A stretch of DNA of 6,936 bases, from positions 1 through 6,936 of the forward strand of contig JANWJO010000091.1 of the NCBI GenBank assembly GCA_025449435.1. The letters are read 5' to 3'. The first letter of the stretch is position 1, and each line of letters opens with the position of its first letter. The notes below the pieces were generated by a model. That model had not been told where the DNA came from. It did no database searches and was given only the letters and a program-made list of their open reading frames with translations. The stretch is from Chloroflexota bacterium. Lineage in GTDB: Bacteria; Chloroflexota; UBA4733. The translations under genes and the position numbers were made by a program. Shown piece by piece: positions 1-5,883 of the stretch.

Positions 1-131
1 CCGCTGAGATGGCTACCCGCGCTTCAGCGAGGCGGGCGCTCCCTCTGGGTACCACTAGCGTCATTGTACCCGCTCGCACGTTGTATCGTCAGAACACGAC
101 TGATCACCCTCAGAAGGAGCGCCAGGCCAGC
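1..131. other. Leader region with dyad symmetries, no supported gene
   Basis: This stretch lies before the first supported start codon. An in-frame ATG at 9 would add 41 residues to the downstream protein, but that extension is Arg/Ala-rich, lies ahead of the signal-anchor segment and has no Shine-Dalgarno, so I read the stretch as untranslated. Inverted repeats are visible: CGCTGA at 3-8 against TCAGCG at 24-29, and GGGTAC at 47-52 against GTACCC at 66-71 with a 13-base loop. The second pair is enclosed by GCGAG 27-31 against CTCGC 73-77. The arms could fold in the transcript, but none has a terminator-like T run and no known riboswitch class is recognised. No convincing -35/-10 pair was found. 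Confidence 0.35.
112..119 (+). promoter_or_regulatory. Ribosome binding site of the propeller gene
   Basis: AGAAGGAG is a near-perfect Shine-Dalgarno sequence that ends 12 bases before the ATG at 132. The spacing is somewhat long, but this is the only strong site in the region. It decides in favour of the ATG at 132 over the in-frame ATG at 9. Confidence 0.6.
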
Positions 132-1442
132 ATGACGCGACCTCCCCCACTCGTTGGCACAGGACGCGGGCGCGCCCGGTGGCTCGGCACCGTCGCCGTG
201 CTGCTCTGCGCGGCGCTCGCTTGCGCCACCGCGGTGCGCCTCACATCCAGCCACACCACCACCAGTACTCGCGAGCTGCTGCCTTCGGCCATCCAGGTGA
301 TGCCAGGATCGTTCGCGTTCTTGCGTGGGGGGCAGGTCTATTTGGGCCGCGCCAAGAGTTTGCCGCGCCAGTTGACGAGTCTTGGCACGCCCGACCCTGA
401 CCCTACCCACGCGGGGCCGATCACATGGGCGCCCGACAACCGGCACCTCGCGGTCGCTATCGGCGCGCCACTGGTCGCGCGCGATGCACTCGCCACGGCA
501 ACCGGCACACTCTACGTGGTGGATACCAACACCGGCGCCACGATTACGGTCGCGCCGCGCGGCGCGGGGCAGCCGGGCATCGCGGTGGGGCCGTCCGCCT
601 ACGCCTGGGCGGACGCGCATACGTTGCTCTACGCCGCCGCCGGACAGCTCTTCAGCTATTCGCTGGCGACACGCGCCGCGACTCCGGTCGCGGGCACCAC
701 CGGGCTGGCGGTGGACCTGGAAGTACGCGGCCACACGCTCTACTACATGAGCTACCAGCCCGATGCCCCCCTCATCGTCTTGCCGGTCGGGTTGCATCGC
801 CATGAACTTGCCACCAACGCCGACGCCCCGGTGGCCGATCTGGGCCAGGCGCAGTTTGAGGTCACGGGCTGCAACACGGTGGGCTGCGAGGCCGCGGCGG
901 GCGTACCCAGTCTCGCGCCCGCCTGGGATGTGAGCGCCGACGGGACCCAGCTTGCCTACGAGCGCATCACCGCCTTCGCACCCGATCTCAGCACGGCCTT
1001 GGCCACCTTCTGGTACGCCACGCAGGGGTCCGCAGTGCCCGGCGCGACACCGACCGTCACCACCGCACCACCGGGCGCGAGCGCGCCGCGGGCGGTGTTT
1101 CAGGGTGTGCCAGCCAGCCTGCCCGCGGGTGTGCCGGGCGCATGCTGCTACCTGCGCTTCGCGCCAGACGGGCGCGGGCTGGTGCTCTCCAGCGGCGCCG
1201 CCATGCCCAGCCCCTTCGGCCCGTATCTGGTCTATACCTATGCGCTCACCCACGGCTACCAGTCCGGCTCACCCTGGGCGTTCGGTCCGGCGGCGTGGTC
1301 GCCCGATGCCGCCTCGTTCACGCTGGTGATTCACTACCGCGGCGCCAGCACGACCGACCTGCTGACCTATGCCAGTCAGCAGACCACCGTTTTGCAGAGC
1401 GATGCCTACGGCTGCGTGTGGGCCAATGCACTGCCCGCGTGA
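132..1442 (+). CDS. Exported or membrane-anchored WD40/TolB-like beta-propeller protein
   Basis: A 436-residue protein starting at the ATG that follows AGAAGGAG. Residues 1-17 are Arg-rich and are followed by a hydrophobic segment at about 18-36, giving a signal peptide or N-terminal anchor. The cysteines at 26 and 31 do not form a canonical lipobox. The rest is beta-rich with several strands of the WxPDxxxLA type seen in TolB/WD40-like propellers: WAPDNRHLAVA near 99, a YAWADAHTLLYA segment near 157, DVSADGTQLAYE near 266, FAPDGRGLVLSS near 343 and AWSPDAASFTLVI near 388. Five cysteines lie in the extracytoplasmic part (247, 252, 338, 339, 428) and could form disulfides. A Pro/Thr/Ala-rich linker at about 300-325 splits the domain. 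No catalytic motif is seen. Such proteins often bind proteins or carbohydrates at the cell surface, but the ligand is unknown. The gene is convergent with its right neighbour and not in an operon within this window. Confidence 0.8.
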   Translation: MTRPPPLVGTGRGRARWLGTVAVLLCAALACATAVRLTSSHTTTSTRELLPSAIQVMPGSFAFLRGGQVYLGRAKSLPRQLTSLGTPDPDPTHAGPITWAPDNRHLAVAIGAPLVARDALATATGTLYVVDTNTGATITVAPRGAGQPGIAVGPSAYAWADAHTLLYAAAGQLFSYSLATRAATPVAGTTGLAVDLEVRGHTLYYMSYQPDAPLIVLPVGLHRHELATNADAPVADLGQAQFEVTGCNTVGCEAAAGVPSLAPAWDVSADGTQLAYERITAFAPDLSTALATFWYATQGSAVPGATPTVTTAPPGASAPRAVFQGVPASLPAGVPGACCYLRFAPDGRGLVLSSGAAMPSPFGPYLVYTYALTHGYQSGSPWAFGPAAWSPDAASFTLVIHYRGASTTDLLTYASQQTTVLQSDAYGCVWANALPA

Positions 1443-1460
1443 CAGGCGCGGTATAGGATT

Positions 1461-2123
1461 TCAATAGTAGCGCGCGAGGGCCACCGCGACGCCGCCCACC
1501 AGCGCATAGGCGCCGATGCCGACCAGCCAGCGCCCGCCATGCCGCGCGGACGCCTGCGCTGGGGTAGTTGCGCGCAGCCAGGCGCGGGTGCGCGGGCGCG
1601 TGAGCAGCCAGACCAGCGCCGGACCCACGAAGAGCAAGATCGCCGTGGGCACGCTGCTGCCGACGTGGCCCTGGCGCAGATCGGCGATGGTACCAGGCAG
1701 CAGGATGAAGCCCGCCGGCAGTGCCAGCGTGTTGAGCGCGACCTGTGCCAGCCAGGCGGGCCGCCGCCCACGGCGCAAGCCCTCACCCAGCGCGAAGGTC
1801 AACGCGGCGCCAACCACGCTGCCAACGGTGCCCAGGGCGCGCCCGCCTGGCCCAGCCGGGACGCCGCCGCCGCCCATCTTGCCCGCCGCAAAGAGCGCCG
1901 CGAAGGTGAGTAGCTCCGCCGACAACCCCCAGTCGAAGGCCACGCCGGTGCCGATGCCCGCCGGACCTGGTGCCGCATCGCTGTCTGCCTTGGGTGTGGA
2001 CCTGGGCGACGCCAGCGTGGGCGCTCGCCTGGGCGCCACGGCAACGTGTATACGTCTGCGTACATGGCGTGAATGGTGGCGTTTCTGTTTTCGGTGCTTC
2101 CTGCCGCGCGGCCGATTAGTCAA
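1461..2123 (-). CDS. Small polytopic membrane protein with a basic N-terminal tail
   Basis: A 220-residue protein that I do not recognise. The start is TTG at 2123, supported by GAGGAAGGGG eight bases upstream. An in-frame GTG at 2039 (residue 29) has no visible Shine-Dalgarno. Residues 1-33 are packed with Arg, Lys and His and should stay in the cytoplasm under the positive-inside rule. Residues 34-62 are Pro/Ala/Gly-rich. Hydrophobic segments follow at about 66-81, 96-114, 124-145, 157-175 and 198-216, suggesting four or five membrane helices, with short Arg-rich loops (117-121, 176-184) and a Gly-rich loop at 84-94. The protein ends in ARYY. No enzyme or transporter motif is visible. It lies 85 bases downstream of helD on the same strand with no clear terminator between, so co-transcription is possible. 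The first 28 codons are distinctly less GC-rich than the rest. The plus strand here also has long open frames, but their translations show no domain logic, whereas this frame gives regular membrane helices. Confidence 0.72.
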   Translation of the reverse strand: MTNRPRGRKHRKQKRHHSRHVRRRIHVAVAPRRAPTLASPRSTPKADSDAAPGPAGIGTGVAFDWGLSAELLTFAALFAAGKMGGGGVPAGPGGRALGTVGSVVGAALTFALGEGLRRGRRPAWLAQVALNTLALPAGFILLPGTIADLRQGHVGSSVPTAILLFVGPALVWLLTRPRTRAWLRATTPAQASARHGGRWLVGIGAYALVGGVAVALARYY

Positions 2124-2131
2124 GCTTTGGT

Positions 2132-2141
2132 CCCCTTCCTC
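2132..2141 (-). promoter_or_regulatory. Ribosome binding site supporting a TTG start
   Basis: Read on the minus strand this is GAGGAAGGGG, a purine-rich Shine-Dalgarno-like run ending eight bases before the TTG at 2123. It is the main reason for choosing the TTG start of the small membrane protein over the in-frame GTG 84 bases further in. Confidence 0.5.
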
Positions 2142-2208
2142 GGGACGTCACCGATCCGCGCCGCCCCAAGATCACGCGGCCGCACGGTCTCATGGGTATG
2201 GCGAGTCA

Positions 2209-4551
2209 CTATTGGGGATTGATAGTGACAGCCAGCGGCGCGAGAAGGATGGCAGGTTCTCCAACCCAAAGCACATGCAATTCGTGCAGTGCTCGCGTGA
2301 TCGAAACATAGACCAGTTTCGCATCATACTCCGATTCGGTAAAGGTCACTGCATCGGCACCAGCTAGTACAACACAATCGAACTCCAAACCCTTGGCTAA
2401 ATACGCCGGGGTAAGCATGACTTCAGGATTCGCTGTGCTTGCCTTTGAGAGGACTAGCGTGGGTGTTGTGCGACCGATTTCCGTTGCGGTTTTCGAAAAA
2501 GTTTGGCATATTGATGCTGTCTTGCAGATAATAGCCGCAGAGTGTGCACCGTTAGTCAACGCATCGTTGATAATGGTGATGGCTTCACGAACCAGTTCGA
2601 TCCAGTTATCACACCGAGACAGATGTGGCGGTGGCCCATGACGCTCTACCGGGAGCGCGATAATCTTCTCTGGTAGTCGAGCACGCGTCAGGATTCTATT
2701 GGCAAGTACGGTAATCTCATACGTAGAACGATAACTGATTGCTAGCTTTGCCGTCGCAAAATGCGTCGACTGGAAGATTTCCCGTAACTCGCTCCACTGC
2801 TGAATGCCGCGATAGGAGTAGACACCTTGAGCAATATCACCCAGAAGTGTCATGGAACCATCGCGGGCGTGGTAGCGTAGCACTTCGACTTGCAACGGCG
2901 ATGCGTCTTGCGCCTCGTCTATGACCATGTGGTCATAGATGGTCGCGCTTCGTCCGTTGAGGAGCAGTTCCAGGAAGCATAAAATTGGCAGATCTTCAAA
3001 CGACCACTTCAACGAGCCAGGCTCTTCAGCGGAGCCGACGAGCAAGTTGATCTCCCCATCTGAAAGTTGCCCCTTTTGTAACATTGATGGCCCTCTGTTG
3101 ACCAGTTCGAGGTGACTGCGATTTGTGATGAGGCGTTTGTAGCAGTCCACAGCCGTCATTCGCGGCCAGTGCAGGTCCAGAATGCGATCAATTTGCGGGC
3201 GCACTGTGGTCACAAAATGCTTTCTCCGCGCGGACTCATAACTCGTGCCTTGGCCACGCCCAGTAGTAGATGCATCCGGGAGCTTATGGAATGTCTCCCA
3301 GAGCATGCGGGCTATCATTTCAGCCCCTCGGTCATGGTCGGCGTTCAAAGGTTGTTTCCTGTTTGCATCGGTTTCCTGGCTGGACCCAAATGCGCTTCGG
3401 ACCTCATCCGCAGTGAGGTTAACCGCCACCTCACGACCCGCAAACCGGTACATATACTGTACGTCATTTCCATCAAAGGGAAGCCGATACATGATGTGCA
3501 ACTCATCTAGATCGCTGAGGAACCGGCGGCGCAACGTGACCACATGTTCCCTTAGCAAACGCCCCATCTTTAAAGAGCCTTTCAACCGGCCTCTCAGGAA
3601 CGTCGCGACGTTTGCCTGCCTATCAACGGCATGATCAAGAAATCGTTCCAATGGCTCATCACTGGAATCGATCCGCACCCGAGGGTTGACCCAGCTTTGT
3701 GCCCACTCCTCGAAAGTGGTTTGCACGACGTCCTGGACGCCAAGGCCAGGAAGCACATCGGTGATACTCTGCAAGAACAAGCGGCTAGGGCCAATCACGG
3801 CTATACGATGGGCATCCAACCGATCCCGATGTGCGTAGAGCAAATACGCGATGCGATGAAGCGCAACCGATGTTTTGCCACTCCCTGCTACACCCTGGAT
3901 CAGTAACACGCGATCAAGCGGCGCGCGAATGAGCGCATTCTGCTGGGCTTGGATTGTTGCTACAATGTCCGTAAGTCTCGCGTCACGGTGTTGTGCAAGC
4001 ACAGTGAGCAGGAATTCATCTGAGCGCATATGTTCTGCACCATCGGGAGGTAAAGGCTGGGTGACAGGCGTATCGAGCACACTTGGTTGTGGCGGAACCT
4101 CGTCACTTATCTCCACGAGTTCTGCGTTCACAATTTTGAATCTGCGCCGCAGACGCACATCGCCGCGAATTGTTCCGCGCGGTGCCTTGTAGGAAGCGCC
4201 TGCAAACTCGCTCACATAGAACAATTCAGCGATAGGTGCACGCCAGTCATAAACGAGATCGTTGCCGCCGCCCCGCTGGGCGATACCCTCTTTACCAATG
4301 TAGATAGTTCGAACACCTGGGTTGCCGTTTCGGCAAAAATCGAACCGGCCAAAATACGGATCAGAGCGTGCTTGAAACAGCTTGCGCAATGAATCGGTTA
4401 GCAGATGTGCAATCGCCTCTGACGCGTCCGCATACGCCGTGTCCACATCCTTTCGCTGTCCGTAGGATTCCAGCTGTTGGTCAATTTCCTGAACAGTATC
4501 ACCCAATCGCTGCCTTTCAGCATCATACTCCGAGTGGTCCTGGGCTTTCAT
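2209..4551 (-). CDS. helD: HelD-family RNA polymerase-associated SF1 ATPase
   Basis: A complete 780-residue protein, a usual length for the family. HelD proteins use ATP to pull RNA polymerase off nucleic acid and recycle stalled complexes. They push arms into the secondary and primary channels, and some (HelR) protect against rifamycins. Visible in order: a short charged helical N-terminus (about 1-62, the expected secondary-channel arm); the family signature PYFGRFDF at 65-72; YIGKEGI at 84-90; YDWRAPIAELFY at 101-112; DIVATIQAQQNALIR at 195-209; Walker A GVAGSGKT at 220-227; motif Ia AVIGPSRLFL at 251-260; a HelD-specific middle region with basic helices (about 290-520); Walker B IDEAQD at 544-549; motif III GDIAQGVYSYRG at 571-582; motif IV ISYRST at 605-610; motif V TPAYLAKGLEFD at 714-725; motif VI LVYVSITRALHEL at 746-758. 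All ATPase motifs look intact, so the enzyme should be active. The start follows AAGGAG by six bases. GC content is far lower than in the neighbours, suggesting acquisition by transfer. It is distinguished from UvrD/PcrA/Rep by the DWRAP block and the N-terminal PYFGR signature. Confidence 0.95.
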   Translation of the reverse strand: MKAQDHSEYDAERQRLGDTVQEIDQQLESYGQRKDVDTAYADASEAIAHLLTDSLRKLFQARSDPYFGRFDFCRNGNPGVRTIYIGKEGIAQRGGGNDLVYDWRAPIAELFYVSEFAGASYKAPRGTIRGDVRLRRRFKIVNAELVEISDEVPPQPSVLDTPVTQPLPPDGAEHMRSDEFLLTVLAQHRDARLTDIVATIQAQQNALIRAPLDRVLLIQGVAGSGKTSVALHRIAYLLYAHRDRLDAHRIAVIGPSRLFLQSITDVLPGLGVQDVVQTTFEEWAQSWVNPRVRIDSSDEPLERFLDHAVDRQANVATFLRGRLKGSLKMGRLLREHVVTLRRRFLSDLDELHIMYRLPFDGNDVQYMYRFAGREVAVNLTADEVRSAFGSSQETDANRKQPLNADHDRGAEMIARMLWETFHKLPDASTTGRGQGTSYESARRKHFVTTVRPQIDRILDLHWPRMTAVDCYKRLITNRSHLELVNRGPSMLQKGQLSDGEINLLVGSAEEPGSLKWSFEDLPILCFLELLLNGRSATIYDHMVIDEAQDASPLQVEVLRYHARDGSMTLLGDIAQGVYSYRGIQQWSELREIFQSTHFATAKLAISYRSTYEITVLANRILTRARLPEKIIALPVERHGPPPHLSRCDNWIELVREAITIINDALTNGAHSAAIICKTASICQTFSKTATEIGRTTPTLVLSKASTANPEVMLTPAYLAKGLEFDCVVLAGADAVTFTESEYDAKLVYVSITRALHELHVLWVGEPAILLAPLAVTINPQ

Positions 4552-4557
4552 GCCATA

Positions 4558-4563
4558 CTCCTT
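4558..4563 (-). promoter_or_regulatory. Strong ribosome binding site of helD
   Basis: Read on the minus strand this is AAGGAG, six bases before the helD ATG at 4551. Another ATG lies between, at 4556, but in its own frame it meets TGA after two codons. The site therefore fixes the helD start at 4551. Confidence 0.8.
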
Positions 4564-4602
4564 CCAGGTGAAGTCAAGCCCGCTTACGTTTCATTCCTCA
4601 AC

Positions 4603-4631
4603 ATTGTAACCCTTCCAAGCGAGCATGACCA
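4603..4631 (-). promoter_or_regulatory. Candidate sigma-70-type promoter for helD
   Basis: On the minus strand TACAAT (plus 4603-4608) matches the -10 consensus at five of six bases, and TGGTCA (plus 4626-4631) matches the -35 consensus at four of six. The spacing is an ideal 17 bases. Transcription would begin near 4596, giving a leader of about 45 bases before the helD ATG. A nine-base dyad, ACAG-T-CTGT at 4631-4639, abuts the -35 box and could be an operator half-site, though it is too short to assert. The region between the aminotransferase and helD (4552-4677) holds no clear terminator, so read-through from upstream is also possible. Confidence 0.4.
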
Positions 4632-4677
4632 CAGTCTGTCCAGTTATCAACCGATGTGAAATTTGAGTTGTATTCGC

Positions 4678-5871
4678 TTATGGAGTCCACGCCCTCGCGA
4701 ACTCAAGCAGCCCCTCCAGTCCGGCGCGCAGCGTTTGCGCGTCGCCCGCCAGCGAGATACGTACATGGCCGGGGATGGTCGCCCCAAACGCCCCGCCGGG
4801 CGCCACCGCGATGCCGCGCGCGGTCAGCAGCGCCTCCGCGAACGCGATGCTGTCGAAAGCGGGCGCGGCGCGCTGGGAGACCGGGGCGACGTTGACCAGC
4901 AGGTAGAACGCGCCGTCGGGAACATGCTCAACCGGGCCGTGCGCGCGCAGCAGGTCGAGCGCCAGATCACGGTTGGCCTGGTAGGATGCGCGCATCTGGG
5001 CGACGCATTCCTGCGGGCCAGTGAGTGCCGCGTGGGCCGCGCGCAGCAGGCACAGCGGCAGGTTGTTCACCTCCGCGCCGACCACCACGCCCAGCATCTC
5101 CGCCAGCCGCGCGGGCGCCGCCGCCCAGCCCACGCGATAGCCCGTCATGGCGTACGACTTGGAGCAGGTGCCCACGGCGATCACCCGCTCGACATCCAGC
5201 GCGGCGGGGCTGACATGCGCGCCAGCGAAGATCAGCTCGTCATAGCACTCGTCGGAGAGCAGCCAGAGATTGTGGCGCCGCGCGATGGCGACCAGCGCTT
5301 CCACCGTGGCGCGCGGGAAGACCGCGCCGCCCGGATTGGAGGGGCTATTGACGAGCAGCACGCGGGTCTGTGGCGTGATCGCCGCCTCCAGCGCGTCGAG
5401 GTCGGGAAGCCAGCCGCGCGCGGGCAACAATGGATAGCGCACTGGCGAGGCGCCTGCTGCCGCCAGGATGCCGTCGTAGCCCGGCCAGCCGGGATCGGGC
5501 AGCAGCACCGCGTCGCCAGCCGCGCACAAGCACAGCAGCGCCGCCAGCAACGCGCCTGTCCCCCCCGCCGTCACGACGATCTGCTCCGGCGTGGGGGTGT
5601 GTCCATCCACCCGCGCCACCCGTTCGGCGACGGCGGCGCGCAACCAGGCGGGGCCGTTGCCGGGCAGGTAGGTCTGGCGTTCGTCGCGCAGCGAGGCCAC
5701 CGCCGCGTGCATGATGTGGTCGGGGGTGGGGTGGCCCGGCTCACCGAATTCGAGATGCAGCACATCGTCGCGGCCATGCGCCAGCGCGGCCAGCCGGAAC
5801 ATCGGATTGGGGGCCTGGCCGGCCAGCGACGGATTGACCGGGAGTTTGCCCGCGGGCGTAACCGGAGGCAT
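4678..5871 (-). CDS. Pyridoxal-phosphate-dependent aminotransferase, class I/II
   Basis: A 397-residue fold-type I enzyme of the aspartate-aminotransferase superfamily, the usual length. It should transfer an amino group between an amino acid and a 2-oxo acid in the cytoplasm; the substrate cannot be named from sequence. Visible landmarks: LEFGEPGHPTP at 40-50, the N-terminal substrate-site segment; Tyr68 in TYLPGNG; AGGTGAL at 102-108, the cofactor-phosphate loop; PDPGWPGYD at 125-133, with the aromatic that stacks on the ring; NSPSNPGG at 175-182, where Asn179 should contact the cofactor; SDECYDEL at 206-213, where Asp207 and Tyr210 contact the pyridine nitrogen and O3'; Lys238 in GTCSKSYAMTGYRVGW, the Schiff-base lysine; Arg246, phosphate binding; Arg371 in HVRISLA, which binds the substrate carboxylate. 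All key residues are present. The ATG start is preceded by GAGG at eight bases, overlapping the stop codon of the upstream membrane-protein gene, so the two are probably translated together. Overall pattern is nearest the AspC/AlaT-like subgroup of family I aminotransferases. Confidence 0.93.
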   Translation of the reverse strand: MPPVTPAGKLPVNPSLAGQAPNPMFRLAALAHGRDDVLHLEFGEPGHPTPDHIMHAAVASLRDERQTYLPGNGPAWLRAAVAERVARVDGHTPTPEQIVVTAGGTGALLAALLCLCAAGDAVLLPDPGWPGYDGILAAAGASPVRYPLLPARGWLPDLDALEAAITPQTRVLLVNSPSNPGGAVFPRATVEALVAIARRHNLWLLSDECYDELIFAGAHVSPAALDVERVIAVGTCSKSYAMTGYRVGWAAAPARLAEMLGVVVGAEVNNLPLCLLRAAHAALTGPQECVAQMRASYQANRDLALDLLRAHGPVEHVPDGAFYLLVNVAPVSQRAAPAFDSIAFAEALLTARGIAVAPGGAFGATIPGHVRISLAGDAQTLRAGLEGLLEFARAWTP

Positions 5872-5879
5872 GGGCCGCG

Positions 5880-5883
5880 CCTC
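5880..5883 (-). promoter_or_regulatory. Ribosome binding site overlapping the upstream stop codon
   Basis: On the minus strand the sequence TGAGG contains both the TGA stop of the upstream gene (5882-5884) and the GAGG Shine-Dalgarno of the aminotransferase, eight bases before its ATG. This arrangement is typical of translational coupling within an operon. Confidence 0.6.

Noticed and set aside
46..60. On the minus strand, GTGGTACC resembles the core of a T-box leader
   Set aside because: Only eight bases match. There is no recognisable specifier stem, complete antiterminator or downstream aminoacyl-tRNA-related gene in the window.
24..1253. Long minus-strand open frame opposite the propeller gene (409 codons)
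   Set aside because: The translation is Arg/Gly-rich without domains or a ribosome binding site. It mirrors the plus-strand gene, as expected in GC-rich DNA.
1443..1460. Bidirectional terminator between the convergent genes
   Set aside because: The 18-base gap contains no hairpin with a T run. Termination must lie within the coding ends or be factor-dependent.
2124..2208. Possible terminator between helD and the small membrane gene
   Set aside because: Only a five-base stem (CCGCG/CGCGG) with a long loop and no T run can be drawn. It is not a credible intrinsic terminator.
1516..2367. Plus-strand open frame of 283 codons opposite the small membrane gene
   Set aside because: It overlaps the 3' end of helD, has no good ribosome binding site and its translation has no coherent hydrophobic or domain pattern, whereas the minus frame gives regular membrane helices.
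2040..4680. Transposon or insertion sequence carrying helD
   Set aside because: No transposase or integrase frame, terminal inverted repeat or obvious flanking duplication was found at the compositional borders.
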